In this document: positions 1-9,296 of the stretch, piece after piece | Numbering within the stretch: position 1 is the stretch's first letter | Layout of the letters: each line of letters starts with the position of its first letter | DNA from: an uncultured Lachnospiraceae bacterium | GTDB taxonomy: Bacteria > Bacillota > Clostridia > Lachnospirales > Lachnospiraceae | Length of the DNA stretch: 40,760 bases | Direction: 5' to 3' | NCBI GenBank assembly: GCA_947623805.1 | Contig: CANQHZ010000029.1 | Coordinates: 1 to 40,760, forward strand | Program-made: the position numbers and the translations under genes | The notes under the pieces: generated by a model | The model's input: only the letters and a program-made list of their open reading frames with translations | What the model was told of the DNA's origin: nothing | The model's database searches: none

Positions 1-25
1 TTACTCTGAGGTATCTTTTTATCAA
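1..25 (-). CDS. Possible 5' end of a gene leaving the window on the left
   Basis: On the minus strand a purine-rich ribosome-binding-like stretch (AAGGAAGGTGG) directly precedes a TTG at 25-23. The frame then stays open to the window edge and reads M-I-K-R-Y-L-R-V. Eight codons are too few to name a product. The divergent orientation from the debranching enzyme at 300 makes a gene start here plausible, but this is a weak call. Confidence 0.22.
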
Positions 26-218
26 CCACCTTCCTTGGAATTCCCTATATTTGAATTATACAGGAAGCTCCTTTTAATTTAATGAAATATGCTGATTAAA
101 AATTGATTATGTATTTATGCGCTATAATAATCTTTTAACTGTTGTATATTATATCATTTAAAAAAATTTTTGCAATCGTTTAATTTATAAAAAAATAATG
201 ATAAAAATTCAGGGATTG

Positions 219-259
219 GGAAAGCGTTGATTGCAGCGGCAAAAAAATTTTTGTATAAT
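219..259 (+). promoter_or_regulatory. Putative sigma-A promoter with overlapping cre/LacI-type operator-like site
   Basis: TTGCAG (231-236) and TATAAT (254-259) are separated by 17 bases, a good housekeeping promoter geometry 41 bases before the debranching enzyme ATG. GGAAAGCGTTGATT (219-232) matches about 11 of 14 positions of the CcpA cre consensus (TGWAARCGYTWNCW), including the AARCGYT core, and touches the -35. The site could mediate catabolite or LacI-family control; that part is inference. Confidence 0.4.
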
Positions 260-299
260 TATAATATTCAATCATTCTGGAAAGGAAAATCAAAAATAT

Positions 300-2435
300 A
301 TGCGTTTTACATTTAACAGCAGCGACTGGACAACAATAGAGCAGGGGGAAAAGGATTGTTTCCTGCTTGCAAACGGGCTTGGCGGGTATTGCAGCCTTTC
401 TGTAATAGGCGCGGCGGCAAGGGGCGACGAGGCGCTTTTGATGGCTGCGCGCAAAGCGCCGAATGTCAGGTGGCATTTGGTGACTAATGTCTTGGAGGAA
501 CTCACAGTAAACGGCAGAAAATACACGCTTATGTCACAGCGAATGAAGTCAGGCGGCGACCATGAAGGCTTTAAATATCTGCGCGAGTTTACTTATGATG
601 ATTTTGATAAATCTGCGCCCGTATGGAAATACCAGATAGAAGACATAACGCTTTACAAAACCCTTGTAATGCCGCATGGGGAAAATACAGTGGCTGTAAA
701 ATACACTGTTGAAGCCTCAAATAAAGCTTCAAATTTTGACGCCTTGAAAAACGTAAAACTTGAAGTTACGCCGCTTATAAGGCTTACGCCAAAGAAAGAA
801 AGCTTTGATGCCGGCGGTAAATACGTTTCAGAGCCTTATAATATTGAAAATGCTAAAGATGAATGCTGTAAAGACATTGACGGGACTGAAAATTCCAGTT
901 ATGCCAAAATCGGAAATATCGCAATAGTAAATCCAAATACAGTCAACAAAAAACGACACAAGTGTCACAAAATAACGCACGACGGCTACTCGCTATATAT
1001 TTCCACAGACGCAGGGATAGAAGCCTTATCAGCAGACGGACAGGGACAACTTTTCGGCGAGATGTATTTTTCACAGGACGAGCGTGACGGCCGCGAATGT
1101 TATGGAAGCGCATACATCAATCCGCAGATAGTGAAAAGCTTTGAAGATAGTGCAGACAATTCACTCACAATTATTTTCAGCGATAAGCCATACGGGTGCG
1201 GTGCAGACACATATAAGAAACTTGTGGATAAGGAATTTGATTATAAAACAAGCCTGATAAACAAAGCCCCGCTTAAATCAGACTTAGGCAGGCAGCTTGC
1301 GCTCAGCGCGGACGCGTATGTAGTGGAGCGCGCGTCAACAAACGGCAAAAGTATGATAGCGGGCTACCCGTTCTTTGAGGACTGGGGCAGAGATACCATG
1401 ATTGCGCTTGCTGGAGCGACAATGGTGACAGGGCGGTTTGACGAGTGCAAAAGCATTCTGCGCACATTTGCCAAATATGTGAAAAACGGACTTCTGCCAA
1501 ATCTTTTCCCCGAGGGTGGCATCGAGCCGATGTACAATTCCGCGGATGCGCCGCTGCTATTCATAAATGTCGTATATGAATATATAAGCTTTTCAAACGA
1601 CACAGCATTTGCGAGGGAGCTTTTGCCCGTGATGAAGCAGATAATGCAAAGCTACCAAAACGGCACGGATTTCCACATAAAAATGGACACGGACGGACTT
1701 ATCAGCGCGGGTGACGGACTTGAACAGCTTACTTGGATGGACGTGCGCGTAGGCGATTTCCTCCCCACGCCCCGCCACGGAAAGCCAGTCGAGATAAACG
1801 CCTACTGGTACAATGCCCTTATGATTATGGAAAATTTTACAGGCGACAGCAGATATAAAGATCTTGCCCAGAAAGTAAAGGCCTCATTTACGGAAAAATT
1901 CTGGAATGAAGACGAGCAGTGCCTAAAAGACGTGCTTTCGGGAAATGATGAGGAAAACCAGATACGCTGCAACCAGATATGGGCGCTGTCAATGCCCTTC
2001 ACAATGCTGCCCATGGAAAAATGCGGGCTTGTACTTAAAAAAGTAAAAGATGAGCTGTACACTTCAATCGGACTTCGCACGCTCTCAAAACGCGACAAAA
2101 ATTTCCACGAAATATACATTGGCAGTATGCAGGAGCGCGACAGGGCATATCACCAAGGCACTGTATGGGCATATCCGCTTGGTGCGTATTACAGGGCGGC
2201 GATAAGATTTGCCAATGGGTGCGGCTCTGAGAACAAAAAAGTGACAATCATGTCAGAAATAAAGACTGGCTTGGAAAAACTAAAGCCTTGGCTCAAAGAA
2301 GGTTGTGTCGCCCAGATTGCGGAAATATACGACGGTGGCAAGCCAACAATATCGCGGGGGTGCTATGCGCAGGCGTGGAGTGTATGCGAGCTTTTACGCG
2401 CAGTGTATGACTTTGAGATGGCTTGCAAAATATAA
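300..2435 (+). CDS. Amylo-alpha-1,6-glucosidase (glycogen debranching enzyme)
   Basis: This 711-residue cytosolic enzyme is expected to hydrolyse alpha-1,6 branch stubs of glycogen or imported maltodextrin. The N-terminal half (about residues 5-240) resembles the GDE N-terminal beta domain; the C-terminal half is an (alpha/alpha)6 barrel with family landmarks EDWGRDTMIAL near 361, a GGIEP...ADAPLLF stretch near 410-420, WMDVR near 479 and GTVWAYPLGAYYRA near the end. I chose ATG at 300 because it follows GGAAAGGAAA; the open frame reaches back to 231, but those 23 residues have no family resemblance and cover the putative promoter. No signal peptide is visible. It stands alone, convergent with the MATE gene. 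Family assignment is firm; whether glycogen or dietary starch is the main substrate is not visible. Confidence 0.9.
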   Translation: MRFTFNSSDWTTIEQGEKDCFLLANGLGGYCSLSVIGAAARGDEALLMAARKAPNVRWHLVTNVLEELTVNGRKYTLMSQRMKSGGDHEGFKYLREFTYDDFDKSAPVWKYQIEDITLYKTLVMPHGENTVAVKYTVEASNKASNFDALKNVKLEVTPLIRLTPKKESFDAGGKYVSEPYNIENAKDECCKDIDGTENSSYAKIGNIAIVNPNTVNKKRHKCHKITHDGYSLYISTDAGIEALSADGQGQLFGEMYFSQDERDGRECYGSAYINPQIVKSFEDSADNSLTIIFSDKPYGCGADTYKKLVDKEFDYKTSLINKAPLKSDLGRQLALSADAYVVERASTNGKSMIAGYPFFEDWGRDTMIALAGATMVTGRFDECKSILRTFAKYVKNGLLPNLFPEGGIEPMYNSADAPLLFINVVYEYISFSNDTAFARELLPVMKQIMQSYQNGTDFHIKMDTDGLISAGDGLEQLTWMDVRVGDFLPTPRHGKPVEINAYWYNALMIMENFTGDSRYKDLAQKVKASFTEKFWNEDEQCLKDVLSGNDEENQIRCNQIWALSMPFTMLPMEKCGLVLKKVKDELYTSIGLRTLSKRDKNFHEIYIGSMQERDRAYHQGTVWAYPLGAYYRAAIRFANGCGSENKKVTIMSEIKTGLEKLKPWLKEGCVAQIAEIYDGGKPTISRGCYAQAWSVCELLRAVYDFEMACKI

Positions 2436-2457
2436 AAACCAGACAACCTATTTATCA

Positions 2458-3843
2458 TTATCTAGGATTTTTGCCAGATTTTTTAAACGCAGGTTTTTTC
2501 CAGATTTTCATGCGGTACAGCACATACAAAATCGCCGCAGAAATGCCATTGCTTACAACCACGCTGTACCACACGCTCTGCACGCCCATATGCAGCACAG
2601 ACTGGCAGAACCACAGCGTCAAAAATCGGAAAACCCACAGCCTTGACGCGTCAACAAGCATAGTGACCTCTGTATGCCCCGTACCCTGAAACAGCCCGAT
2701 AGTAGAGTTGTAAATGCCGTTAGTCCAGCACCAAAACGCCATTATGCTCAAAAACTCCGCCGCCATGCCGATAACCTCAGCGTCGCCAGAAAAAATTCCC
2801 ACAATAGCAGTGGAAATAGGCATATACGACAAAATCATTCCGCCGATAAAAAGAAACGCGATGCTTATATTCCGTGAAATCTTATACCCGCTGTCGGCGC
2901 GTTCATACTGGTTAGCTCCGACATTCTGCCCCACGATAGTAGCGACAGCGGAGCCTACGCCGTTTGAAGGCAGGGTGATAAGGCTGTTCACCTTGTTGCC
3001 GATTCCGTAAGCCGCCATAGCCTGAGTGCCGTACACATAGACATTCTTGCTCATAAGCAGAAAGCCAAGCTGCATGGTAGAGCCGCCGATAGCCGTAGGC
3101 AGTCCGACACGCAGTATTGACAGCATTTTGTCTTTTTGAAATCTAAGATGCCTTAAATCAAGATGTATCAGCCTGTCCGTGCGTGTCAGCGAATAAAACG
3201 CGATAACCGCAGACGGCGCTTTTGCGAGCAGAGTGGCAAGCGCCGCGCCCATGATATTTAAGTCAAATACAATCATCAGCAGCGGATCAAGTATCATATT
3301 TATAATAATCCCGAGGAAATTCAATAGCATAGGCCGCACGGTATCACCCTGCGCCTGATTGATTGCGCTGTAAATATTTATCGTATATAAAAGCGGCATA
3401 TCAAGCACTACAATCTGCAGATAAATCTTTCCATAGCCGTATGTAGCGCCGTCTGCGCCAAGCCACCGCACAATTCCAGGCGTAGCCACAAAGCATATGG
3501 CAGCGCAGGCAAATGCGAAAATCATCGCGCACGCAAAAATTTGATTAGCCATGCTCCTTGCGTTATCATCGTCTCTTGCGCCTATGTACTGGGCAATAAG
3601 CACAGAGCCCGCAACAGTAATTCCAGTGCCGAAGTTCAAGATTATATTCTGTACAGGCGTTACCAAATTGATGGCGGCAAGCTGCTCAGTGCCGATTTTG
3701 CCAAGCCAGAAGGTATCGGTCAGGTTGTACATAGTCTGTAAAAATGAATTTATAACCACGGGAATAGCGATGGACATAATCGCCCTAAGCATATTTCCAC
3801 TCAAAATCAAATCGCGGTTTACTTCTTTTTTAAGAATGTTCAT
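2458..3843 (-). CDS. MATE family multidrug/cation exporter
   Basis: A 461-residue integral membrane protein with about twelve hydrophobic segments and the typical MATE opening: a short basic N-terminus, then an amphipathic SIAIPVVINSFLQTMYNLTDTF-type helix carrying the conserved N-x-x-D-T-x-W-x-G pattern. MATE proteins export cationic drugs or metabolites using a Na+ or H+ gradient; the substrate cannot be read from sequence. Length is normal for the DinF/NorM-like bacterial branch. The ATG at 3843 follows a GGGGGAT stretch. The gene converges on the debranching enzyme with only 22 bases between stop codons, and I see no strong terminator there. It is divergent from the GH28 gene with nearly 490 bases between. 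The stop is TAA at 2460-2458. Confidence 0.9.
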   Translation of the reverse strand: MNILKKEVNRDLILSGNMLRAIMSIAIPVVINSFLQTMYNLTDTFWLGKIGTEQLAAINLVTPVQNIILNFGTGITVAGSVLIAQYIGARDDDNARSMANQIFACAMIFAFACAAICFVATPGIVRWLGADGATYGYGKIYLQIVVLDMPLLYTINIYSAINQAQGDTVRPMLLNFLGIIINMILDPLLMIVFDLNIMGAALATLLAKAPSAVIAFYSLTRTDRLIHLDLRHLRFQKDKMLSILRVGLPTAIGGSTMQLGFLLMSKNVYVYGTQAMAAYGIGNKVNSLITLPSNGVGSAVATIVGQNVGANQYERADSGYKISRNISIAFLFIGGMILSYMPISTAIVGIFSGDAEVIGMAAEFLSIMAFWCWTNGIYNSTIGLFQGTGHTEVTMLVDASRLWVFRFLTLWFCQSVLHMGVQSVWYSVVVSNGISAAILYVLYRMKIWKKPAFKKSGKNPR

Positions 3844-4329
3844 ATTAATCCCCCATGCCGCTTTAGCGGCTCAATATAAATACATGAAACTCAATATTTT
3901 TGGGGCGGCATCCCTTGCGCCCTTAGTTTTTCACATTATTTCCGCCAGTCAGCATAAAAAGCTGTCATTATGCCTGAACCTCTAATTTTAAGCACAGACA
4001 TAAAATAAACACACATATAATCGTACACTCCTGCGTAATAAAGCTGCAATTACTCATATTTTAAAGGTATATAATGGAAACCCGTAAACGCATACACTAC
4101 CATAATACAATATTGACAGTAAATTGGCTACTGAAATATTTAATTTTTTGCATTTTTTACGGCACATATTAATAAAATATTACAATAGTATTTCAAAAAA
4201 ATGTAGTCGTTTACAATTTTTAGTAGATATTTCCGCGCAAATGTGCTATCCTAAAACATAGAGGGCGAGAAATCACTGTAATAAAAAGCTTTAGCAATTT
4301 CCAAATCATTGCGGAACGGAGGATTTTCA
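3844..4329. promoter_or_regulatory. Long divergent intergenic region with candidate promoter elements for the GH28 gene
   Basis: This 486-base AT-rich gap holds no convincing gene. Candidate plus-strand signals are TTGACA (4113-4118) with TATTTA 18 bases downstream (4137-4142), and nearer the gene an extended -10, TGC-TATCCT (4244-4252), which shares the string TGTGCTAT with the promoter before the GH105 gene at 9455. CGTAAACGCATACA (4083-4096) matches about 12 of 14 cre consensus positions. A small palindrome, GCCGCTTTAGCGGC, lies just upstream of the MATE start (about 3857-3870). Which elements are used is unknown. Confidence 0.35.
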
Positions 4330-5883
4330 ATGAATTACGAGGTCATCTACAAAACATCAACAAGCTTTGTTGTTGAGATTAAGGACAACGGATATTTTTC
4401 TTCTGAAACAGAGCACGAGATTTATGTAAACGGCAGACTTGCGGAAAAGAGCGACAGAAATGTCACCACAGTATTCGATTTAGAGCCGTCAACTACATAT
4501 GATGTGAAAATTAAATGCGGAAATGATGAGACAGACACATTCAAGGTGACTACAAATGACGAATATGTCACGCTGAATGTCAGGGACTTCGGCGCCAAGG
4601 GAGACGGCGAGACAGACGATACTATGTTCATACAGTGTGCCATCAATGCCTGCCCCAAAGGCGGCAGAGTATACATCCCCGCAGGCGTGTACAAGATTTA
4701 TCCTTTATTCCTGAAAAGTGATTTGGTGCTTGAAATAGGCAAGGACGCCAAGCTTTCGGCATTTACGGACAGAAATAAGTTTCCTATCCTGCCTGGCAAA
4801 ATCGAGTGCGTTGACAAGGAAAAGGAATATCTGCTTGGCACATGGGAGGGCGATCCCCTTGATATGTTCGCTGGAATTATCACGGGAATAAATGTTGAAA
4901 ATGTGGTTATCACAGGACAGGGAGTGATTGACGGCAGCGCCAGCCGCGAGAACTGGTGGGACAATCCAAAGGTTAAGCGCATTGCATGGCGTCCGAGAAT
5001 GATTTTCCTCAATCACTGCAGAAATATTGTCCTGCACGGTATTACGGTGCAGAACAGCCCATCATGGAACATACACCCGTATTTTTCAGAGGATTTGAAA
5101 TTTATCAATATTTCAGTGCTTGGACCTAAGGATTCACCTAATACCGACGGCTTAGATCCCGAGTCCTGCAAAAATGTTGACATTATCGGCGTATATTTTT
5201 CAGTGGGAGATGACTGCATAGCCATCAAATCAGGCAAAATTTATATGGGCTCAAAATACAAAACCCCGTCGGAAAATCTCACCATCAGACAGTGCTGCAT
5301 GCGCGACGGGCACGGCTCAATCACCATCGGCAGCGAGATGGCGGGCGGCGTGAAAAACCTCAATGTCGAAAACTGTCTGTTCCTGCACACGGACCGCGGA
5401 CTTCGCATCAAGACGCGGCGCGGGCGCGGCAAGGACGCTATAGTCACAGGCATAAAATTTGAAAACATCATTATGGATCACGTAATGACGCCTGTAGTAA
5501 TAAATTCATTTTATTTCTGCGACGCGGACGGACATTCGGATTATGTGCAGTCAAAGGAGTTTCACCCTGTTGACGAGAGGACGCCGTATCTTGGAGACTT
5601 TATTTTCAAGAATTTAAAGGCGACAAACTGTCATGCGGCAGCGTCATATATGTACGGGCTTCCCGAGCAGAAGATACACCACGTTACCTTTGAAAATGCG
5701 TCATTCTCATTTGCGGAAAATCCGACAGCGGGTGTGCCTGCAATGATGGACGGTGTTGATAAGCAGACCAACACAGGCATTTTTGCCAAAAATATAGAAA
5801 CCTTTGAGCTGAAAAATGTTACCGTTTCAGGACAGAACGGCGATGAGGTCATAAGCGATGGGATAGGTACATTTGTGAGATAA
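4330..5883 (+). CDS. GH28 family polygalacturonase / exo-acting pectin hydrolase with N-terminal Fn3-like domain
   Basis: The protein (517 residues) is expected to hydrolyse alpha-1,4-galacturonosyl linkages of pectin fragments. Residues about 1-78 look like a fibronectin-III-type beta sandwich. The rest is a right-handed beta helix starting at LNVRDFGAKGDGETDD. All GH28 active-site motifs are present: NTD (271-273), DD (294-295), GHG (327-329) and RIK (359-361). There is no signal peptide, suggesting action on imported oligogalacturonides, which fits the exo-polygalacturonase branch (inference). ATG 4330 is preferred over an upstream TTG at 4309 because CGGAGGA sits 7 bases before it. The gene is monocistronic or read with the M23-like gene 57 bases downstream. 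Exact bond specificity (homogalacturonan versus rhamnogalacturonan) is open. Confidence 0.9.
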   Translation: MNYEVIYKTSTSFVVEIKDNGYFSSETEHEIYVNGRLAEKSDRNVTTVFDLEPSTTYDVKIKCGNDETDTFKVTTNDEYVTLNVRDFGAKGDGETDDTMFIQCAINACPKGGRVYIPAGVYKIYPLFLKSDLVLEIGKDAKLSAFTDRNKFPILPGKIECVDKEKEYLLGTWEGDPLDMFAGIITGINVENVVITGQGVIDGSASRENWWDNPKVKRIAWRPRMIFLNHCRNIVLHGITVQNSPSWNIHPYFSEDLKFINISVLGPKDSPNTDGLDPESCKNVDIIGVYFSVGDDCIAIKSGKIYMGSKYKTPSENLTIRQCCMRDGHGSITIGSEMAGGVKNLNVENCLFLHTDRGLRIKTRRGRGKDAIVTGIKFENIIMDHVMTPVVINSFYFCDADGHSDYVQSKEFHPVDERTPYLGDFIFKNLKATNCHAAASYMYGLPEQKIHHVTFENASFSFAENPTAGVPAMMDGVDKQTNTGIFAKNIETFELKNVTVSGQNGDEVISDGIGTFVR

Positions 5884-5940
5884 TGCATTATTTTGGTTTT
5901 CGCTTTTGAGTTGTCTAAGGCTGCGCGGAGGGATAGTAAT

Positions 5941-6654
5941 ATGAAACGCAAGGAACATAAACACAAGAAGACATTTCATATACTGATGATTTCGGACATA
6001 GGCGATAGCGGCAGACAATTTAATATTTCACAGTTTGCGCTTAGAGTTGCTGTATTTTTGGGAATACTTGTGGTTGCGGCTGTCGGAGCAGCGTGCGTTA
6101 TAGCGTACAGGTTGTATTCAAGCAATAATGCCCGGGAAAACGTCAATCTACAGCTTGCCGAGCAGCATGAGCTTGTAAGGCGGCTTGAAGATGAAAATCA
6201 GGCGCTTAGGGCTGAAAACGCTACTCTTATTGCTGAAAACGAAAGCTTTACGGAAAGCGCAGTTGAGACAGAGGATGAAACGGATTCAGACATTCCAAGG
6301 CGTTTCCCCGTGGTAGGCAGGACTACGCTGCTTGCCTCATATGCAGAGGATATGCCGTATATTCTAATTGATGTGGATAAGGGCGGCAGCATCGTTGCGG
6401 CGGGCAGCGGCATGGTCGTTGAGATAACATCTGATGAGACATATTCAACTATAATTGAGATTGAGCATAAAAAGAACTATAGCACGCGCTATATGTGCAC
6501 GCAGAATGTGGTTTTGACAGTCACAGAGGGCGCGCAGGTTGAAGTAGGCGACAAACTGTTTGAGGCATCGACGGATAGCATACAATTATATTATCAGATT
6601 TCTTATGATGGAAATCCAATAGATCCGCTTAATGTAATTGAGGCGAAAGGCTAA
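5941..6654 (+). CDS. Membrane-anchored coiled-coil protein with degenerate M23 (LytM-like) domain
   Basis: The 237-residue product has a basic cytoplasmic tail (1-33), one transmembrane helix (about 34-57), a Glu/Leu-rich coiled coil (about 62-105), an acidic linker and a C-terminal domain (about 146-232) with the shape of an M23/LytM beta domain: GGSIVAAGSGMVVEI, a Y-S-T-R-Y strand, V-x-V-G-D-K-L and DGNPIDPL at the end. The zinc-binding histidines expected in the H-x-H motif are not there; the corresponding stretch reads LYYQI. It is therefore probably a non-catalytic regulator or scaffold of peptidoglycan hydrolysis, as known for EnvC/NlpD-type proteins (inference). ATG 5941 follows GGAGGGAT. 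The bactofilin gene starts 85 bases downstream, a pairing often seen in other bacteria. Confidence 0.75.
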   Translation: MKRKEHKHKKTFHILMISDIGDSGRQFNISQFALRVAVFLGILVVAAVGAACVIAYRLYSSNNARENVNLQLAEQHELVRRLEDENQALRAENATLIAENESFTESAVETEDETDSDIPRRFPVVGRTTLLASYAEDMPYILIDVDKGGSIVAAGSGMVVEITSDETYSTIIEIEHKKNYSTRYMCTQNVVLTVTEGAQVEVGDKLFEASTDSIQLYYQISYDGNPIDPLNVIEAKG

Positions 6655-6739
6655 AAAACATATAGGGCGGCGTTTTTCATAGGTTATGGCTGAATATGTA
6701 GAAGGTTTATAAATGTGGCGTGGAAATGAGGAAGGGAAA

Positions 6740-7156
6740 ATGAGAAGAAATAAGGAATTAAGTTATACTGACGATTCTAGGGCAAAGATAAGTACGCTTA
6801 TAGGAAAAGATGTGGTTTTTGATGGAAATATTTCTGCCCCAGAGTCAATTCGGATAGACGGTACAGTCAATGGAAATTGTGAGTGCAAGGCGCAGCTTGT
6901 TATCGGCGAGAGCGGGTTGATTAAAGGTGATATCAATGCACAGAATGTATTGATATCGGGCAGAGTAGAGGGAAATATATCTGCATGTGGAAAAATTGAA
7001 ATCCTTTCATCAGGTGTACTGGCAGGAAATATTGAGGCTAAGGCGCTTGTGATAGACGAGGGGGCCTGCTTTGACGGAAGATGTACTATGACTAACGATG
7101 AGAAGGACATTGGTAATGTAAATTCATACGGTGAGAGTATGCAAGATGAAGATTAG
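6740..7156 (+). CDS. Bactofilin family cytoskeletal protein
   Basis: A 138-residue protein whose centre (about residues 14-110) is a run of short beta-helix repeats: G-K-D-V-x-F-D-G-N-I, then I-R-I-D-G-T-V-N-G-N, LVIGESGLIKGDI, ISGRVEGNI and ILSSGVLAGNIEAKAL. This is the bactofilin core, which polymerises into filaments without nucleotide and often positions peptidoglycan-modifying proteins at the membrane. The polar N- and C-terminal tails are as expected. ATG 6740 follows GAGGAAGGG; an upstream in-frame ATG at 6713 lacks such a site. The upstream M23-like protein is the obvious candidate partner. Family call is firm; the cellular role (shape, division or sporulation) cannot be told. Confidence 0.92.
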   Translation: MRRNKELSYTDDSRAKISTLIGKDVVFDGNISAPESIRIDGTVNGNCECKAQLVIGESGLIKGDINAQNVLISGRVEGNISACGKIEILSSGVLAGNIEAKALVIDEGACFDGRCTMTNDEKDIGNVNSYGESMQDED

Positions 7157-7226
7157 GCACAGGAATAATGGTGGTTTACTGATGAATGGCTAATTGTCTG
7201 TAGTGATAAAATTGTATGTAGGAAGA

Positions 7227-7258
7227 AAGAGGGGCCGTCGCAGCCGACAGTCCCTCTT
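7227..7258. terminator. Hairpin between convergent bactofilin and GH43 genes
   Basis: AAGAGGG (7227-7233) pairs with CCCTCTT (7252-7258), and GTCG/CGAC pair inside it. On the minus strand the hairpin is followed by a pyrimidine-rich TCTTCC stretch, so it could end the ankyrin-GH43 transcript, whose stop is at 7274, and possibly the bactofilin transcript as well. There is no clean U tract, so this is a moderate call. Confidence 0.5.
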
Positions 7259-7273
7259 AAAATTCTCACACAG

Positions 7274-9271
7274 TCAGGAAAAATATGCAGCATAATCAAA
7301 GCTGCCAAAGCGGATTTCAACAGGCTTTTCACCCGCATACGCGTACACGCCGACCATAGCTCCCGTGAAACGTTTTCCCTTTTTAATCGCCTCGTCACAC
7401 AGATAATATACATTGTCTATAGTGCCTATAGCTTTAGTCTTATTTGCCAAGTCAACGCAGTCATCTAACGCATTGATGCTGTCTGAAAATTCATATGCAA
7501 AACTTCTTGTTAAATATTCAACACTGGATTTTAATACAATATATGGCTTATTTTGCGACAATTGTGTCATAATTTCCTCTGTTATGTCCTCTGACAAGGT
7601 AGAATGCTCGTCAGTGTCGATTTTTTCAAAAACGGAGAGCATATATTTTTCGTCATGCCTGAAAAGTCCGAATTTGAGGTACGTATTCTCATCATAATAC
7701 ATAGTAATGCCTGCATCCTGTCCATCAAGGAGCGGCGAAAAATCCATCGCCACAGACACATTGAATTTAAAGGCTGTCTGTCTGCGCACTACTATGTTTT
7801 TTGCATGCATGGAGCTTAAATCTTCACGACTCCCAGCTATTGTGAGTATGCCATTTTTAACATTTATACCATTTTCTGAAGGAGTGCGCGGTGTCATAAA
7901 TCCACATGACAGAGCATCAACGCCAAAACCGACATTAGTGTCATTTTTGTGGGTGCCTGTATTATTCTCCGCAGCCGTCTTAATTCGTGGCTTTATCTGC
8001 TGGCAGCTTGGACCTTGAAGATTATTTACGATAGGCCACCCGTCAGCGGTCCATGTGATAGGATCAAGCGCCGTCTCGCGCCCAAGCATACTGTATTTTC
8101 CATTAATCATGCGCCCGCACAGGTATACCATGTACCAGTCGCCGTCGGGCGTCATCACAGGCTTTCCATGCCCGCACCGCTGTATTGGGGCGTCTGGCAG
8201 CCACTGGCGCATGATCGGATTATACGGACAGGGCTTATACACGCCCATAAGAGTCCGCGAGCGAGATACCGTTATTCTATGCCCTTCGCCTGTACCGCCC
8301 TCAGCCTCAAACAGATAGTACCATCCGTCTTTTTTCAGCAGATGAGGCCCTTCGGGCGCACGTTTCTGGTCGCCGTAAAACAGGAGAGTGGCGGGTGAAA
8401 TCTGTTTGCCTTTTTCCAAGTCAACCTCTAAAATCCTTGCGCCGCGGTTTAAAAGCATATACGAGCGTCCGTCATCATCATGGAAAAGCGACGGGTCTAT
8501 GCCGTCCTCCTCGATATAAAACGGTTCGGAATAAGGTCCCTCGGGCTTGTCAGACGATACGACAATCTGCCTGCGGATTACAGAGCCAGTGTCGTTTAGC
8601 CTGTATGTGGCAGTGACGTAAAATCTGCCGTTTTTGTATGATATGTCAGGCGCCCAGTAACCGCGCCCGCCCTCCAAATCATCGATTTTAGCCCATTCTG
8701 GATTGGTGATTGCGTGACCGATAATTTCCCAGTGGATCAAATCAGTGGAGTGCGAAATCGGAATACACGGGAAAAATATAAATGATGAGTTCGCCATATA
8801 AAAATCATTACCAACCCTTATTATGGAAGAATCGGGAAACATGCCTGTCCGTATAGGGTTGTGATATGTGTCCTCATATTTTATGCCGTAATAATTTTCA
8901 AAATATGATTCGATATCAGCGTATTTATTAATATGGGCTAAATCCCAAGCCGTCACGAGGTCTGTGTCGCCGTCAAGCGCGGACATTCCGACACGCTCGA
9001 CAAGGTACGGGACAGCCTCAGCCTTTCCCGACATCACGGCATAGTGAAGAATATTCCTGTACTTATCGTCGCGCAGATTCATGCTTGCCCGCGAGTATTC
9101 CACGATATATTTTATAAGTGCCAAATCCCCTGTCTTTGCGGCAAGAAAAGCAAACGGCACGCCGTCGTCTGTCTTGAAGTCTATCGCAGACGGCTCGAGC
9201 GTCAGCAGCCGTGCGGTTTCGCCTAAATCGGCATTTAAAATAGCCTGTTCCAAAAGTTTTTTCGTATCCAT
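7274..9271 (-). CDS. Ankyrin-repeat / GH43 fusion (family 43 arabinosidase/xylosidase-like glycosidase)
   Basis: The 665-residue protein starts with about 125 residues of ankyrin-type repeats (TDDGVPFAFLAAKTGDLALIKYIV; YRNILHYAVMSGKAEAVPYLVE), followed without frame break by a GH43 five-bladed propeller (about 133-430). Putative catalytic residues are D147 (general base, FPDSS), D259 (GIDPSLF) and E307 (general acid, EGPHLL). Residues about 460-665 look like a GH43-associated C-terminal beta sandwich. There is no signal peptide, so it should act in the cytosol on arabino- or xylo-oligosaccharides, possibly pectin side chains. The gene faces the pectin operon divergently. ATG at 9271 has only a weak ribosome site (AGGGTGATATT). 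The fusion is unusual; see findings. The catalytic fold is confident, the substrate is not. Confidence 0.85.
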   Translation of the reverse strand: MDTKKLLEQAILNADLGETARLLTLEPSAIDFKTDDGVPFAFLAAKTGDLALIKYIVEYSRASMNLRDDKYRNILHYAVMSGKAEAVPYLVERVGMSALDGDTDLVTAWDLAHINKYADIESYFENYYGIKYEDTYHNPIRTGMFPDSSIIRVGNDFYMANSSFIFFPCIPISHSTDLIHWEIIGHAITNPEWAKIDDLEGGRGYWAPDISYKNGRFYVTATYRLNDTGSVIRRQIVVSSDKPEGPYSEPFYIEEDGIDPSLFHDDDGRSYMLLNRGARILEVDLEKGKQISPATLLFYGDQKRAPEGPHLLKKDGWYYLFEAEGGTGEGHRITVSRSRTLMGVYKPCPYNPIMRQWLPDAPIQRCGHGKPVMTPDGDWYMVYLCGRMINGKYSMLGRETALDPITWTADGWPIVNNLQGPSCQQIKPRIKTAAENNTGTHKNDTNVGFGVDALSCGFMTPRTPSENGINVKNGILTIAGSREDLSSMHAKNIVVRRQTAFKFNVSVAMDFSPLLDGQDAGITMYYDENTYLKFGLFRHDEKYMLSVFEKIDTDEHSTLSEDITEEIMTQLSQNKPYIVLKSSVEYLTRSFAYEFSDSINALDDCVDLANKTKAIGTIDNVYYLCDEAIKKGKRFTGAMVGVYAYAGEKPVEIRFGSFDYAAYFS

Positions 9272-9296
9272 AATATCACCCTACATTTCTGAAAAA

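Noticed and set aside
6654-6677. AAAAAC/GTTTTT dyad after the M23-like gene as terminator
   Set aside because: Only six A-T-rich pairs with a 12-base loop, and the bactofilin gene is likely cotranscribed.
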